Origin: SLSG01 sp964477035
GTDB lineage: Bacteria > Bacteroidota > Bacteroidia > Bacteroidales > UBA7960
Direction: 5' to 3'
Assembly: GCA_964477035.1 (NCBI GenBank)
Contig: CAYZCW010000003.1
Coordinates: 1-64,000, forward strand
Length of the DNA: 64,000 bases
Within the stretch, counting starts at the first letter, position 1. Each line of letters opens with the position of its first letter. The position numbers were made by a program, and so were the translations under genes. Positions 1 to 8,663 of this stretch are shown here, piece after piece. Under the pieces are notes generated by a model. It was not told where the DNA came from, did not search any database, and worked only from the letters and a program-made list of their open reading frames with translations.

Positions 1-46
1 TGTGATTAACCCCGCTTGTCTGAGGGGTTCCCTCATTTGGGGAGTG

Positions 47-77
47 CAAAGGTAAAGAACTTTTTCAATCCACCAAT
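47..77 (-). promoter_or_regulatory. Bacteroidota-type promoter for a gene left of the window
   Basis: On the minus strand a -7 box TACCTTTG (47-54) is preceded by TTG (75-77) with a 20 bp spacer, matching the Bacteroidota consensus. It points out of the window to the left, so positions 1-46 would be the 5' leader of an unseen gene. That leader can fold into two competing small hairpins: arms at 8-13 and 24-29, or arms at 21-26 and 30-35. Confidence 0.55.
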
Positions 78-103
78 TCTTTTTGGGAAAAAAGAAAAAT
101 AAA

Positions 104-119
104 TTATGCCCGGGCATAA
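104..119. promoter_or_regulatory. Perfect 16-bp palindrome, candidate operator
   Basis: TTATGCCCGGGCATAA is its own reverse complement. It lies between the leftward promoter at 47-77 and the rightward TonB-family gene, where a shared regulator could bind. No known operator was recognised, so the role is inference. Confidence 0.35.
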
Positions 120-275
120 AGGGGGGCAGGACAGGGAAGGGTAAAATCATCCGACGAAACAATTCAAACAGTCGTCATAAACTGGTTTGTTTTGGCCAGA
201 AACCCCTTAAAAACAAAGTGATTTGCACAAAAATTGCAGTACCTGATGCAGGACCGGCTCACAGGCGGTCCTGCC

Positions 276-965
276 ATGGAAACAAAAAAAACATACCGGG
301 TGGATCTGGAGCGGTTTCACACCCTTTTCCTTGAAACCGGAATTGCTCTTGCCCTGATGGCCGTACTGCTGCTTTTGCACTGGCAGGCCCCGGAAAAGCC
401 CTTCACGGGATTTGACACCATGGCCCTTGTTACCTGGGAAGAAGAGGCCATCCCGGTTACCAGGCCGGAAACACCCACCCCCCCCACCCACCCCGTAAAC
501 CAGCCCCAATTGGTCATTGTCGAAGACGATATGGAGATATCTCAGGAGTTCCAGCTCGAGGTGGAGGCCACCCCGGAAACGAAGGTCCGGGTTTATGAAC
601 CCCTCCCGGTGATGACTGAGGAGGAACCGGAGGTAGAGGAGGAACAGGTTTTCATTGTGGTGGAGGAGATGCCTTCCTTCCCGGGTGGGGAAACGGCCCG
701 CCTGGAGTTCCTGGCCAGAAACCTGGTCTATCCGGCCCTTGCCAGGGAGGCGGGTATCGAAGGGACCGTTTTCATCACTTTCGTGGTACAGAAGGACGGG
801 ACAGTCGGGGAGGTCCGGGTTCTGCGCGGCATCGGCGGGGGCTGCGATCAGGAGGCCATGAGGGTGGTCCGGTCCATGCCCGCCTGGCATCCCGGGCGCC
901 AGCGCGGCATGCCCGTAAAGGTGCAGTTCAACATGCCCATCCGATTTGAACTGAACTCAGGATAA
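276..965 (+). CDS. Energy transducer TonB family protein
   Basis: A 229-residue protein with a short cytoplasmic N-terminus, one membrane segment at about residues 18-36, an acidic and proline-rich periplasmic linker, and a C-terminal TonB domain from about residue 140. The domain opens with a PSFPGGE motif and carries the VYPALAREAGIEGTVFI core typical of Bacteroidota TonB proteins. Such proteins pass proton-motive energy from ExbB/ExbD to outer-membrane TonB-dependent receptors. No exbB or exbD lies nearby, so this is a stand-alone copy; its partner receptor cannot be told from position. The ATG at 276 is preferred because it leaves a normal short N-terminal tail. An in-frame TTG at 234 and ATG at 246 would add 10-14 residues. 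The stop lies only 20 bp from the end of the convergent small ORF at 986. Confidence 0.85.
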   Translation: METKKTYRVDLERFHTLFLETGIALALMAVLLLLHWQAPEKPFTGFDTMALVTWEEEAIPVTRPETPTPPTHPVNQPQLVIVEDDMEISQEFQLEVEATPETKVRVYEPLPVMTEEEPEVEEEQVFIVVEEMPSFPGGETARLEFLARNLVYPALAREAGIEGTVFITFVVQKDGTVGEVRVLRGIGGGCDQEAMRVVRSMPAWHPGRQRGMPVKVQFNMPIRFELNSG

Positions 966-985
966 CAAGGCAAAATTTCCCGTGG

Positions 986-1120
986 TCACAGGTTTTTCGT
1001 ACGCTGCTCCCGGGGCAGGTTCTTCTCAAACACCCGGAGCATAAAGACGCCCAACCGGTAGGAGATGTAAATCACCAGCGGCCAGGACAGCAACCACAGT
1101 ATGGAATAAAAATGTGTCAT
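986..1120 (-). CDS. Small single-pass membrane protein at the end of cydAB (CydX-like candidate)
   Basis: A 44-residue ORF, or 48 residues if it starts at the ATG at 1132, lies immediately downstream of cydB. It contains one hydrophobic helix (FYSILWLLSWPLVIYISYRL) followed by a basic tail ending KNLPREQRTKNL. The upstream ATG overlaps the cydB stop (1122-1124); the second ATG at 1120 begins just after it, so translational coupling to cydB is likely. Small single-helix subunits such as CydX and CydH stabilise the haems of bd oxidases in other bacteria. Size, topology and position match that role, but I see no clear sequence identity to proteobacterial CydX. The ORF would fall under common length cut-offs and is easy to miss. 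Confidence 0.6.
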   Translation of the reverse strand: MTHFYSILWLLSWPLVIYISYRLGVFMLRVFEKNLPREQRTKNL

Positions 1121-1121
1121 A

Positions 1122-2258
1122 CTAATATACATGATGCCCTCCTCCTTCCTTCATGTCGTCCTCATCGATCTTGCGGCGGTCGATTGAGCGCCACGCATAG
1201 AAAATGTATCCCAGCACCACCGGCACGAACAGGGAGATATAGCTCATGGCTGTCAGGGTATAGTGGCTGGAGGAAGCGTTCTGTATCGTCAGCGAACTCT
1301 GCAGGTCGTGGCTGGAGGGGTAGAAACAAGTGTTGTTGTAACCCAGGATGAAAAACAGGGCCAGCACCGTGAGGAAGGTCCCCGGTCCGCTGTACCATAT
1401 CCCCCGTATGCTGTGCCGGATCCATGTGACGAAAATCCCGTAGAGCACCAGAACCACCCCGGCCAGGAAGAACACCAGGCTGACGGGCATTTGAAGGAAG
1501 TTGTTCAGGTATTTGTGCGGCTCCATGAAAACCTGGAGCGTCACAGGATCGTAGGCATAGCCGTCCATCAGCAACAGCCTTGTCACAAAATACAGGAAAA
1601 ACACCAGGAATATCCCGGCATTCACCACCACCTGCCGGCGGGCACGCTGCCGGATCACCGCCACATTGATGTTGTTCAGCAGGTACTGGGCCCCCAGCAC
1701 CCGCGCGAGGAACAGAATGGCCAGGCCGAGGGAGACGTTGTGGGGGCTGAGCAGGATTTCCAGCCCGTACGAAGTGGTCTGCCAGTATGACAGGTTGTAC
1801 TCACTGCGGTAAAACGCGCTGCCGGTGTAAAAGGTGGCCACGGCCGCCCCCAGGATGAACACCCCCAGAAAACCATTGATGTAGAGAAAGGCCTCATAGG
1901 TTTTCTGCCCCAGCAGGTTGCCTTTCTTGCGCCGGAACTCGAAAGCCACCGACTGCAGCACGAAGCATACCAAAAAAATCTTCCAGGCGTAATAGGCCCC
2001 GCCGAAAGACGTGGCATAAAACAGGGGGAAGGAAGCAAACATCCCGGCGGCAAACACCACCAGGGTCGTGAAGGTGAACTCCCACTTCCTGCCCAGGGAA
2101 TTGATGACCATGGTCCGCTCCCCATCGGTCTTGCCCAGGGTGCCGATCAGTGTCTGTCCCCCCTGCACAAACAGCAGGAACACCAGGCCCGAAGCCACCA
2201 CCGACATGATCAGCCACCAGTACTGCTGCAATTGCAAATGCGTCAAAGCCTCAAACAT
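1122..2258 (-). CDS. cydB: Cytochrome bd ubiquinol oxidase subunit II
   Basis: 378 residues, the usual length, with about eight or nine membrane segments. The N-terminal region (LQQYWWLIMSVVASGLVFLL, then FVQGGQTL) and the FEFRRKK loop after the third helix are characteristic of CydB. It forms the membrane heterodimer with CydA that reduces oxygen to water using quinol, with high oxygen affinity and no proton pumping. Its start overlaps the end of cydA by 8 bp (2251-2258), indicating translational coupling. The operon order on the minus strand is DUF4492, cydA, cydB, small ORF. This suggests a microaerobic or oxygen-tolerant anaerobic lifestyle. Confidence 0.95.
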   Translation of the reverse strand: MFEALTHLQLQQYWWLIMSVVASGLVFLLFVQGGQTLIGTLGKTDGERTMVINSLGRKWEFTFTTLVVFAAGMFASFPLFYATSFGGAYYAWKIFLVCFVLQSVAFEFRRKKGNLLGQKTYEAFLYINGFLGVFILGAAVATFYTGSAFYRSEYNLSYWQTTSYGLEILLSPHNVSLGLAILFLARVLGAQYLLNNINVAVIRQRARRQVVVNAGIFLVFFLYFVTRLLLMDGYAYDPVTLQVFMEPHKYLNNFLQMPVSLVFFLAGVVLVLYGIFVTWIRHSIRGIWYSGPGTFLTVLALFFILGYNNTCFYPSSHDLQSSLTIQNASSSHYTLTAMSYISLFVPVVLGYIFYAWRSIDRRKIDEDDMKEGGGHHVY

Positions 2259-3882
2259 GGCGGCCTCCTTCCTTGCTTGTATGGTTATAACCCATGGTTT
2301 CCTTGTTATTATCGTCGGATGGGCCTGTAGCCCCGCCCGGGTCCTTCCCGTAATTGTCCGGCCCCTTGCGGATGGCCGTCAGCATGATGCGCATCTCGGC
2401 CACCAGCAACACCATGAGCAGGGCCAGAAACAGCCAGAAAGTCAGGATCACGGCATTCGCATTGATGTTGGAAGTGGACATCATGGTGGGCAACAGCCCC
2501 TGTATGGTCCACGGCTGACGGCCCACCTCGGCCACCACCCAGCCGGCCATGGAGGCCAGAAATGCCAGCGGGAAAGCCAGGATCCCCAGCCACAACAGCC
2601 ATCGATGTCTGTGGATGGTACCGGTCACCACCATGTAGAGCACGGCGATGAACAGCACGATGAAGGCGAATCCCAGCATCACCATGATGCGGAAGCTGTA
2701 GAAGATGAAGGGCACATTGGGGATGATGCTTTCGGGGTCGAACAGGTGGCCGTAGCCCATATAATAATAGTTCTCCTCGAACACCTCCCTGGCCCTGTCC
2801 GCGGCGGCTGCGTCCCCTGCAGCCCTGGCTTCCTTGAAACCGGCCAGTGCGTTCAGGGCCGTACGGCCCCTATCGATCTTCTCGGAGGCCGAAAGGATGC
2901 CCTGCTGTTCATTGCCGTAGACCAGGTCGTTGGCCCCCGGCACGAAGGCGTTGAAGTCGCGGTACCCCAGCATGGACAGCAGCCGGGGAATCTCGATCTT
3001 AAAAACAAAATCGTTCCGGTCGTCTCCCACCTGCTTGCCCGGCTGGATCAGCCCGAAAGCGACCAGCCCGGCCCCCTCCTCTCCATCATACAGGGCCTCC
3101 ATCGCGGCCAGTTTGGCGGGTTGCTTCTGGGCCACATAGTAAGCCGATCCATCCCCCGTCAGGGTCAGAAAGATGCTGGTGACCAGTCCGAAGCTCGCCC
3201 CGATCACCATGCTTCGGCGGGCCAGCAGCAGGTTGCGCTTTTTGATGATGTACCAGCCGCTGACGGCCACCACGAAGAAGGAGGCGATCACAAAACAGGA
3301 GGTGATGGTGTGCAGAAACTTGTTGATGGCAAAAGGAGACAGCAGCACCGACCAGAAGTCCACCATCTCATGCCGGGCCGTATCCGGGTTGAACACCATG
3401 CCCACCGGGTAGTTCATCCAGGCGTTGGCCACCAGGATCCACAGGGCTGAGAGGCTGGCACCGAAGGCCACCAGGTAGGTCGACAGCAGGTGGAACCGCT
3501 TGCTCACTTTGCCCCAACCGAAGAACATCACGGCGATAAAAGTCGACTCCAGGAAGAAGGCCATGATCCCTTCGGCGGCCAGGGGCGCCCCGAAAATATC
3601 CCCGCTGATCCAGGAATAATTGGCCCAGTTTGTCCCGAACTCCAGTCCGAGGATGATGCCGGTGCCCACTCCGATGGCGAAGTTGATCCCGAACAGCTTG
3701 GCCCAGAATTTGGCGATGCGCTCCCACTCTTTGTCGCCGGTGCGTACATAGATCGTCTCCGCAATGGCGATGATGTAGGTTAGCCCGATGGTGAGCGGGA
3801 TAAAAAACCAGTGGATGAAGGCCGTCATGGCAAACTGTCCCCTGGACCAGTTCACCAGCGCCATGTCAATGTGCTCTGTCAT
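2251..3882 (-). CDS. cydA: Cytochrome bd ubiquinol oxidase subunit I
   Basis: 543 residues. The first helix (RGQFAMTAFIHWFFIPLTIG) carries the haem-ligand His. KFLHTITSCF matches the second haem-ligand region and YSFRIMVMLGF the third, with its Met. GWVVAEVGRQPW is the conserved quinol-side motif, and the ESTF stretch with its conserved Glu is present. The ATG at 3882 is chosen because the resulting N-terminus (TEHIDMALVNWSR) resembles Bacteroidota CydA; a GTG one codon upstream is also open. The start overlaps the end of the DUF4492 gene by 17 bp. This subunit holds the quinol-binding loop and all three haems. Confidence 0.95.
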   Translation of the reverse strand: MTEHIDMALVNWSRGQFAMTAFIHWFFIPLTIGLTYIIAIAETIYVRTGDKEWERIAKFWAKLFGINFAIGVGTGIILGLEFGTNWANYSWISGDIFGAPLAAEGIMAFFLESTFIAVMFFGWGKVSKRFHLLSTYLVAFGASLSALWILVANAWMNYPVGMVFNPDTARHEMVDFWSVLLSPFAINKFLHTITSCFVIASFFVVAVSGWYIIKKRNLLLARRSMVIGASFGLVTSIFLTLTGDGSAYYVAQKQPAKLAAMEALYDGEEGAGLVAFGLIQPGKQVGDDRNDFVFKIEIPRLLSMLGYRDFNAFVPGANDLVYGNEQQGILSASEKIDRGRTALNALAGFKEARAAGDAAAADRAREVFEENYYYMGYGHLFDPESIIPNVPFIFYSFRIMVMLGFAFIVLFIAVLYMVVTGTIHRHRWLLWLGILAFPLAFLASMAGWVVAEVGRQPWTIQGLLPTMMSTSNINANAVILTFWLFLALLMVLLVAEMRIMLTAIRKGPDNYGKDPGGATGPSDDNNKETMGYNHTSKEGGRHV

Positions 3883-4114
3883 CACGTTCAGATTTGGTTT
3901 TCCTTGTCAGGTCCTGGATCACCTGCTCGGTGCGATGCTCCTCGCTCTCGTACCGGGGTTTCAGGTAACGGGGAAACAGGAACCCTTTCAGGAACCCGTA
4001 AAACATAATCACTTTAAAAAGAAGGATCAGCAGGAGAATTCTGGCCAGGCGCGAGGCGCGGACCGCCCGGAAGGCGTCGGTAAAAAAGCGGCATACCGGA
4101 TTATCCTTGGCCAT
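3866..4114 (-). CDS. DUF4492 small membrane protein upstream of cydA
   Basis: 82 residues from the ATG at 4114. A basic amphipathic start (FFTDAFRAVRASRLARIL) leads into one hydrophobic segment (LLLILLFKVIMFYGFLKGFLFP) and a charged tail. This matches DUF4492, a Bacteroidota family typically found directly in front of cydA. It is probably an assembly or accessory factor of the bd oxidase, but its biochemical role is not established. It overlaps cydA by 17 bp and starts 33 bp after the acyltransferase stop, so the whole group may be one transcript. The frame stays open to 4252, but those upstream codons overlap the acyltransferase and do not look family-like. Confidence 0.8.
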   Translation of the reverse strand: MAKDNPVCRFFTDAFRAVRASRLARILLLILLFKVIMFYGFLKGFLFPRYLKPRYESEEHRTEQVIQDLTRKTKSERDDRAH

Positions 4115-4146
4115 GGCAACAGGGTTGTTCACATCATCCGGATCGT

Positions 4147-5508
4147 TCACAAATTTAACAAGAAATCGATATCCGACAGGATGCTTTCCCTGAGATCGAC
4201 AAATGCCCGGAAATCCGCCGGATCCGTCTGCCGGAGTCTGAAAAGCCGCCACCTTCCGGCCAGCACCCGGCCCTTCCGGTAGAGCCAGTGAGCCAGCAAT
4301 CCGCTGACAGGCAGGGACAGGGCATAATACAGCGCCATCCAGTTGTTCTTGAAAACCAACAGTACCATCAGGGATTGCAGCAGATAGAACAGGGGCAGAA
4401 AGAAAGCCCCCCAGAGGAATTTCACGGAGCTGTGAAATTGCTTGTCTTTAAAACGCCTGACCAGCAGGCGGGGAATGAAGTAGCCCGGCAGGTGGTTGAC
4501 CAGTGCATAGAGGAAAAGGGGCAGGCACAGCAGCCACAGAAAGGTGGTCCCCAGCAGCCTTGGAAGGCCCCGGAGGGGCTCTGCCAGCAGGTTTCCCCTG
4601 ATGTTCAGGTCTTTCGCCCTGCCCAGAAAGGCCTCCACTTTGTCACGCAGCCTTTGCATTCGCCCGGGCTGCTCCTTCAGTTGCCGGTCCAGTATGTCGA
4701 TAATCCTCTTGCGGGATTCGAACTCCCGGATCCGGATGTTTTTCCCGGGATCCATGCCGCGCGCCAGCTTGCGGGTCCGCAGGATCAGCACGGTATCGTA
4801 AGCCTCATACCAATCCAGGTCGCGGATGTCGATGGCCAGCTGCCTCAGTGCCCCGGCCAGGTCATCACGCAGGGCAAGGTGTGCCTTCTGGGGATTGTCC
4901 AGGTAGGCCCCGCGGTACTTTGCCACCTGGACTGGCTCGCCGAAACGCACATGGAGCACCGAGCCCATGGAATAATAGTGGCTGTAGTAGATGCCCACGG
5001 GAACGACCTGCACCCCGAGGGAAAAGTCGTGTTTGGCTTCGGTCAGGAAGGCCAGGCGGGGAACCCCCTTCTTCAGGGGCAGCAGGTGCATTTTCCCCGA
5101 GTGGGCGGCCTCCGGAAACAGGCCGATGGAGCGCCCGTGTTCGAGCACTTCCGTCACGGTATCGAAAGAGGCTTCGTTCTGATGCAGGTTTTCCACCCCG
5201 TCACGGATGCGATAGACAGGCAGGATTTTCATCCAATGGAGCAGGGGGCGCAGGAGACGGTTCCTGAATATATCGGCCCGGGCCAGAAAAACGATCTGGC
5301 GGGCGCTGGCGTATAGCACCGCCAGGGGGTCCATCAGGGCATTCTGGTGGTTGGGGGCAAAGATCAGGGGCCCCGTTCCGGGGATCTTCTCCTTCCCTTC
5401 CACCACGATGGCCTGGTAAAAAAGCCTGTGTAGGAAGAAGATGTAGGCTGCCAGCGCCTTCCAAAGCAAAGAATCTCTGAAAAGGTGCTTTTTATGGAGC
5501 TTGTTCAT
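4147..5508 (-). CDS. 1-acyl-sn-glycerol-3-phosphate acyltransferase (PlsC family)
   Basis: 453 residues from the ATG at 5508. The N-terminal half is a PlsC/LPLAT acyltransferase domain. The acyl-transfer motif appears as NHQNALMD, an H-x5-D spacing seen in one subfamily, followed by FPEAAHS in place of the textbook FPEGTRS. The C-terminal half (from about residue 300) adds hydrophobic segments and is longer than a minimal PlsC. The enzyme would acylate lysophosphatidic acid or a related glycerolipid at the inner membrane. The changed FPEG motif makes the exact substrate uncertain. It lies upstream of the cyd genes in the same direction, 33 bp from DUF4492. Confidence 0.8.
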   Translation of the reverse strand: MNKLHKKHLFRDSLLWKALAAYIFFLHRLFYQAIVVEGKEKIPGTGPLIFAPNHQNALMDPLAVLYASARQIVFLARADIFRNRLLRPLLHWMKILPVYRIRDGVENLHQNEASFDTVTEVLEHGRSIGLFPEAAHSGKMHLLPLKKGVPRLAFLTEAKHDFSLGVQVVPVGIYYSHYYSMGSVLHVRFGEPVQVAKYRGAYLDNPQKAHLALRDDLAGALRQLAIDIRDLDWYEAYDTVLILRTRKLARGMDPGKNIRIREFESRKRIIDILDRQLKEQPGRMQRLRDKVEAFLGRAKDLNIRGNLLAEPLRGLPRLLGTTFLWLLCLPLFLYALVNHLPGYFIPRLLVRRFKDKQFHSSVKFLWGAFFLPLFYLLQSLMVLLVFKNNWMALYYALSLPVSGLLAHWLYRKGRVLAGRWRLFRLRQTDPADFRAFVDLRESILSDIDFLLNL

Positions 5509-5575
5509 GGTCCAGAGGATGGCGGGTCTCCGAAGGTACAATAATTTCCGGAAAACAGAGTCCGGGACCCGCGGA

Positions 5576-6523
5576 TCAGCTGTTGGAAATCCGGCGCCAG
5601 ACGGTGGCGATGCCCAGGCCGGCCACGATATGCCATATGCCCCACCAGGCCACCACCACGGCCATGCCGCCCAGGGCCAGGTGCTGGGGGAAGATGGCCG
5701 GGTTGAAGATCAAAACCAGCCCGAGGGCACTGTTCTGAATGCCTGTTTCAATGGCCACCGTCTTGCGGTTCCGGGTGTCAAGCTTCATGATGGAGGCAAA
5801 GCCATACCCTGTTGAAATGGCCAGGGCATTGTGCAAAAGGACAATAAGGAATATCCAGGCAATGTACCGGACAAAATGGTCATAGTTGTTGGCAAACATG
5901 ATGGCCAGCATGCCGATGAAGAAGATGACCGAGAAGATGCGGATGGGTTTCTTGGCGTATTCGGTAAAGCGGGGCAGGAAGTGGTTTGTCAGCATGCCCA
6001 GCACGATGGGCACCCCCAGCAGGATGAACACGATCTTGAACATCTCGTAGGGGTCGATGCGCAGCTCCTGCAGCAGGGGGTTGCTCGACCAGGGCCCCAG
6101 CATTTCATAGAGACTGCCCCACACCATGAAGTTCAGGGGCGTCATCACAATGGCCGAAATGGTGGCGATGGCCGTCAGGCTCACGGACAGGGCGGGGTTG
6201 CCCTTTGCCAGGGTCGAAATGAAGTTCGACACATTGCCCCCCGGGCAGGAGGCCACCAGGATCATGCCCATGGCCACACCGACCGTCATGTTTTTCCACA
6301 GCAGCATCACCAGGGTGAAGGTCACCAAGGGAAGCAGCAGAAACTGCGACACCACCCCGGTTAGCAGGGGGCGGGGCCGGCGCACCAGATCGCGGAAATG
6401 GGCCAGCTTGATCTCCAGGGCCACCCCGAACATGATGATCGAGATGGTGATATTCAAAATAAAAAGGCCACCGTCTGAAAAATTCAGGGTGGCCGGGTCC
6501 ATGGCACTCAGGGCTTCGTACAT
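5576..6523 (-). CDS. Bile acid:sodium symporter family protein
   Basis: 315 residues from the ATG at 6523 (alternative ATG at 6550), with nine or ten hydrophobic helices. The segment MGMILVASCPGGNVSNFISTLAKGNPALSV is the conserved crossover region of the BASS family, and ETGIQNSALGLVL is the second conserved motif; both bind sodium and substrate in characterised members. In free-living bacteria BASS proteins carry organic acids such as pyruvate or pantoate and are not restricted to bile acids, so the substrate here is unknown. It is encoded between htpG and plsC on the same strand. Confidence 0.85.
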   Translation of the reverse strand: MYEALSAMDPATLNFSDGGLFILNITISIIMFGVALEIKLAHFRDLVRRPRPLLTGVVSQFLLLPLVTFTLVMLLWKNMTVGVAMGMILVASCPGGNVSNFISTLAKGNPALSVSLTAIATISAIVMTPLNFMVWGSLYEMLGPWSSNPLLQELRIDPYEMFKIVFILLGVPIVLGMLTNHFLPRFTEYAKKPIRIFSVIFFIGMLAIMFANNYDHFVRYIAWIFLIVLLHNALAISTGYGFASIMKLDTRNRKTVAIETGIQNSALGLVLIFNPAIFPQHLALGGMAVVVAWWGIWHIVAGLGIATVWRRISNS

Positions 6524-6563
6524 GCGGTCATTTTTTCCGCTAATGTACAAAAATATCCTCTGG

Positions 6564-8441
6564 TCAGATCAGCTCCAGGCTTCTTCTGACAAATTGGGTC
6601 AGTTTCTCGCCCCGGAGCAGGTTCTTGCTCAGCATGGCCAGGTCGATCAGCTGCCTTGCCTGCTTCTCCTGCAGCCCGCTGTCGGTTTGCTCCAGCAGCC
6701 TTCCGACCAGCGGGTGGTTGCTGTTGACCACCAGCAGGTAGCTGTCTGGCATATTGCCCATAAAGTTCATGCCGCCCACGGCGGACATGTCCTTCATGCG
6801 CCGCATAAACTCAGGCTGGGTGATGATCATGGGCTGCTCGCCCTCGCTGAGGTTTTCAAAGGCCACCTGGAACTGCTTCTGGTCCAAATGTTTCTCCAGC
6901 AGGGGTTTTAACTGCTCCTTCTGCTCCTCACTGAGTTTGGAGGGAACGTCCTCTTCCTTTTTGATCAGCTTGTCGGCCACTTCGGCATCCACCCTGACAA
7001 AGGAAACAGATTCCAGTTCCGACTCCAGCATGTTGATGAAATGCGGGTCGATGGGGGTGTCCATCAACAGCACATCGTAGCCTTTCTCACGGGCCGCCTC
7101 GATGAAACCGTGCTGGTCCTCCGCATGGGTGGCATACACATGCACCAGCTTTTTGTCCTTGTCGGTTTGCAGGGTCTTGATGTGCTCACGGTATTCCTCC
7201 AGGGTGAAATACCTGCTCTCCGAGTTCTTGAGAAGGACGAATTTTTTGGCCCGCTCACGAAACTTATCGTCGGATATCATGCCGTATTCGATGAAGATCT
7301 TGATGTCGTCCCATTTCTTCTCGAAGTCCTCCCGGTCGCCCTGGAACAACTCCTCCAGCTTATCGGCCACCTTCTTGGTGATGTGGCCGCTGATCTTCTT
7401 GACGTTGCTGTCGCTCTGCAGGAAGCTCCGGGACACATTCAGCGGGATGTCGGGGGAGTCGAGCACCCCGTGGAGCAGGGTCAGGAAGTCGGGCACGATC
7501 CCCTCCACCGAGTCGGTCACGAACACCTGGTTGCAGTAGAGCTGGATCTTGTCGCGCTGGACTTCAAAGTGCTGCTTCACCTTGGGGAAATACAGGATGC
7601 CCGTCAGGGTGAAGGGGTAGTCCACGTTCAGGTGGATGTGGAAGAGCGGGTCATCAAAGCTCATCGGATAGAGCTCACGGTAGAAGGAGGCGTAATCCTC
7701 CGGCTTGAGGTCGGCAGGCTTCCGGGTCCAGGCAGGACCGGTGTTGTTGATGATCCGGGGTTTCTCAACGGTTTTCTCCTTGTCCTCTCCCTTCTCGTCT
7801 TTCTCCGTGACGGTCTCCGTCTCGGTGCCAAAGACAATGGGCACGGGCAGGAACTTGCAGTATTTTTTCAGCAGGCCCAGGATGCGGTGCTCCTCCAGAA
7901 ACTCTTCCGAGTCGGAAGCAATGTGCAGCACCACATCGGTACCCCGCTGGCTGCGCGGTTTTTCCTCGAGGGAGTATTCGGGCGTGCCGTCGCAGGACCA
8001 CAGAACCCCCTTCTGGTTTTTTTTGTAGGATTTGGTGTGGATGTCGACCTGCCGGGCCACCATGAAGGAAGAGTAGAAACCCAGGCCAAAATGGCCGATG
8101 ATCGGGTTGGATTCCGACTGGGCCTTGTATTTCTCCACCCATTCCTCTGCACTGGAAAAGGCGATCTGGTTGATGAAGCGGTCCACTTCCTCCGCAGACA
8201 TGCCAATGCCCTTGTCTCTGATGGTCAGGGTTTTGGCCTCCTTGTCCAGGACCACCTCAACGGCGAGGTTGCCCAGTTCGCCTTTGAACTCACCCAGAGA
8301 AGCCAGTGTCTTCATCTTCTGGGTGGCATCCACGGCGTTGGAAATCAGTTCCCGGAGAAATATTTCATGGTCTGAATAAAGAAATTTTTTGATGATGGGA
8401 AAAATGTTTTCCGTCTGAACGTTGATCTTTCCTTTTTGCAT
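6564..8441 (-). CDS. htpG: Molecular chaperone HtpG (bacterial Hsp90)
   Basis: 625 residues from the ATG at 8441. The upstream open frame to 8477 is not family-like. The N-terminal GHKL ATPase domain shows LRELISNAVDA (ATP/Mg-binding Glu and Asn), IRDKGIGMS, and GHFGLGFYSSFMVA (lid). The middle domain contains NVSRSFLQ with the conserved arginine, and the C-terminal dimerisation domain follows. It is a cytoplasmic ATP-dependent chaperone acting on late folding intermediates. The insert after the ATPase domain (TEKDEKGEDKEKTVEK) is charged, as in Bacteroidota orthologues. No recognisable heat-shock operator was seen upstream. Confidence 0.97.
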   Translation of the reverse strand: MQKGKINVQTENIFPIIKKFLYSDHEIFLRELISNAVDATQKMKTLASLGEFKGELGNLAVEVVLDKEAKTLTIRDKGIGMSAEEVDRFINQIAFSSAEEWVEKYKAQSESNPIIGHFGLGFYSSFMVARQVDIHTKSYKKNQKGVLWSCDGTPEYSLEEKPRSQRGTDVVLHIASDSEEFLEEHRILGLLKKYCKFLPVPIVFGTETETVTEKDEKGEDKEKTVEKPRIINNTGPAWTRKPADLKPEDYASFYRELYPMSFDDPLFHIHLNVDYPFTLTGILYFPKVKQHFEVQRDKIQLYCNQVFVTDSVEGIVPDFLTLLHGVLDSPDIPLNVSRSFLQSDSNVKKISGHITKKVADKLEELFQGDREDFEKKWDDIKIFIEYGMISDDKFRERAKKFVLLKNSESRYFTLEEYREHIKTLQTDKDKKLVHVYATHAEDQHGFIEAAREKGYDVLLMDTPIDPHFINMLESELESVSFVRVDAEVADKLIKKEEDVPSKLSEEQKEQLKPLLEKHLDQKQFQVAFENLSEGEQPMIITQPEFMRRMKDMSAVGGMNFMGNMPDSYLLVVNSNHPLVGRLLEQTDSGLQEKQARQLIDLAMLSKNLLRGEKLTQFVRRSLELI

Positions 8442-8527
8442 GGTCAGCTGATTTGAAACTTGGTAAACTGCCAGCATCAGGGCAAATCACATGCCAGCCG
8501 GGGCCGGTCCTGCCAAATTGTCTGTTT

Positions 8528-8539
8528 CCCATCCGACGA
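8528..8539 (+). repeat. Copy of dispersed 12-mer CCCATCCGACGA
   Basis: Exact 12-mer, also found at 2312-2323 (minus), 32859-32870 (minus) and 42183-42194 (plus). The inner 9-mer ATCCGACGA recurs at 149-157, 7267-7275 and 50193-50201. This copy is in the htpG-padR intergenic region and is followed directly by an A/T run. Confidence 0.5.
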
Positions 8540-8582
8540 AAAAAAATTTTAAAAAAACATGGTACTTTGTTTTGCATGGTAC

Positions 8583-8590
8583 TATTTTTG
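8583..8590 (+). promoter_or_regulatory. -7 box TATTTTTG of the padR-pspC operon
   Basis: Matches TAnnTTTG, about 75 bp before the padR ATG. The upstream region has the direct repeat CATGGTACT (8559-8567 and 8575-8583). Its second copy runs into the -7 box, so it could be an autoregulatory PadR site. That assignment is inference. Confidence 0.45.
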
Positions 8591-8663
8591 TATTAAGTTT
8601 GTAAAAAATCCGGTCCCGGGCGTCCATGCCCCTGACCGTATGAAAACAAAAAACCTGTTGCCC

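Noticed and set aside
1..46. Riboswitch or attenuator in the left leader
   Set aside because: Two small competing hairpins exist, but the gene is outside the window and no conserved riboswitch core is seen.
4147..5508. Broken PlsC because FPEGTRS reads FPEAAHS
   Set aside because: The frame is intact and the H-x5-D subfamily shows variation here, so subfamily divergence is more likely than loss of function.
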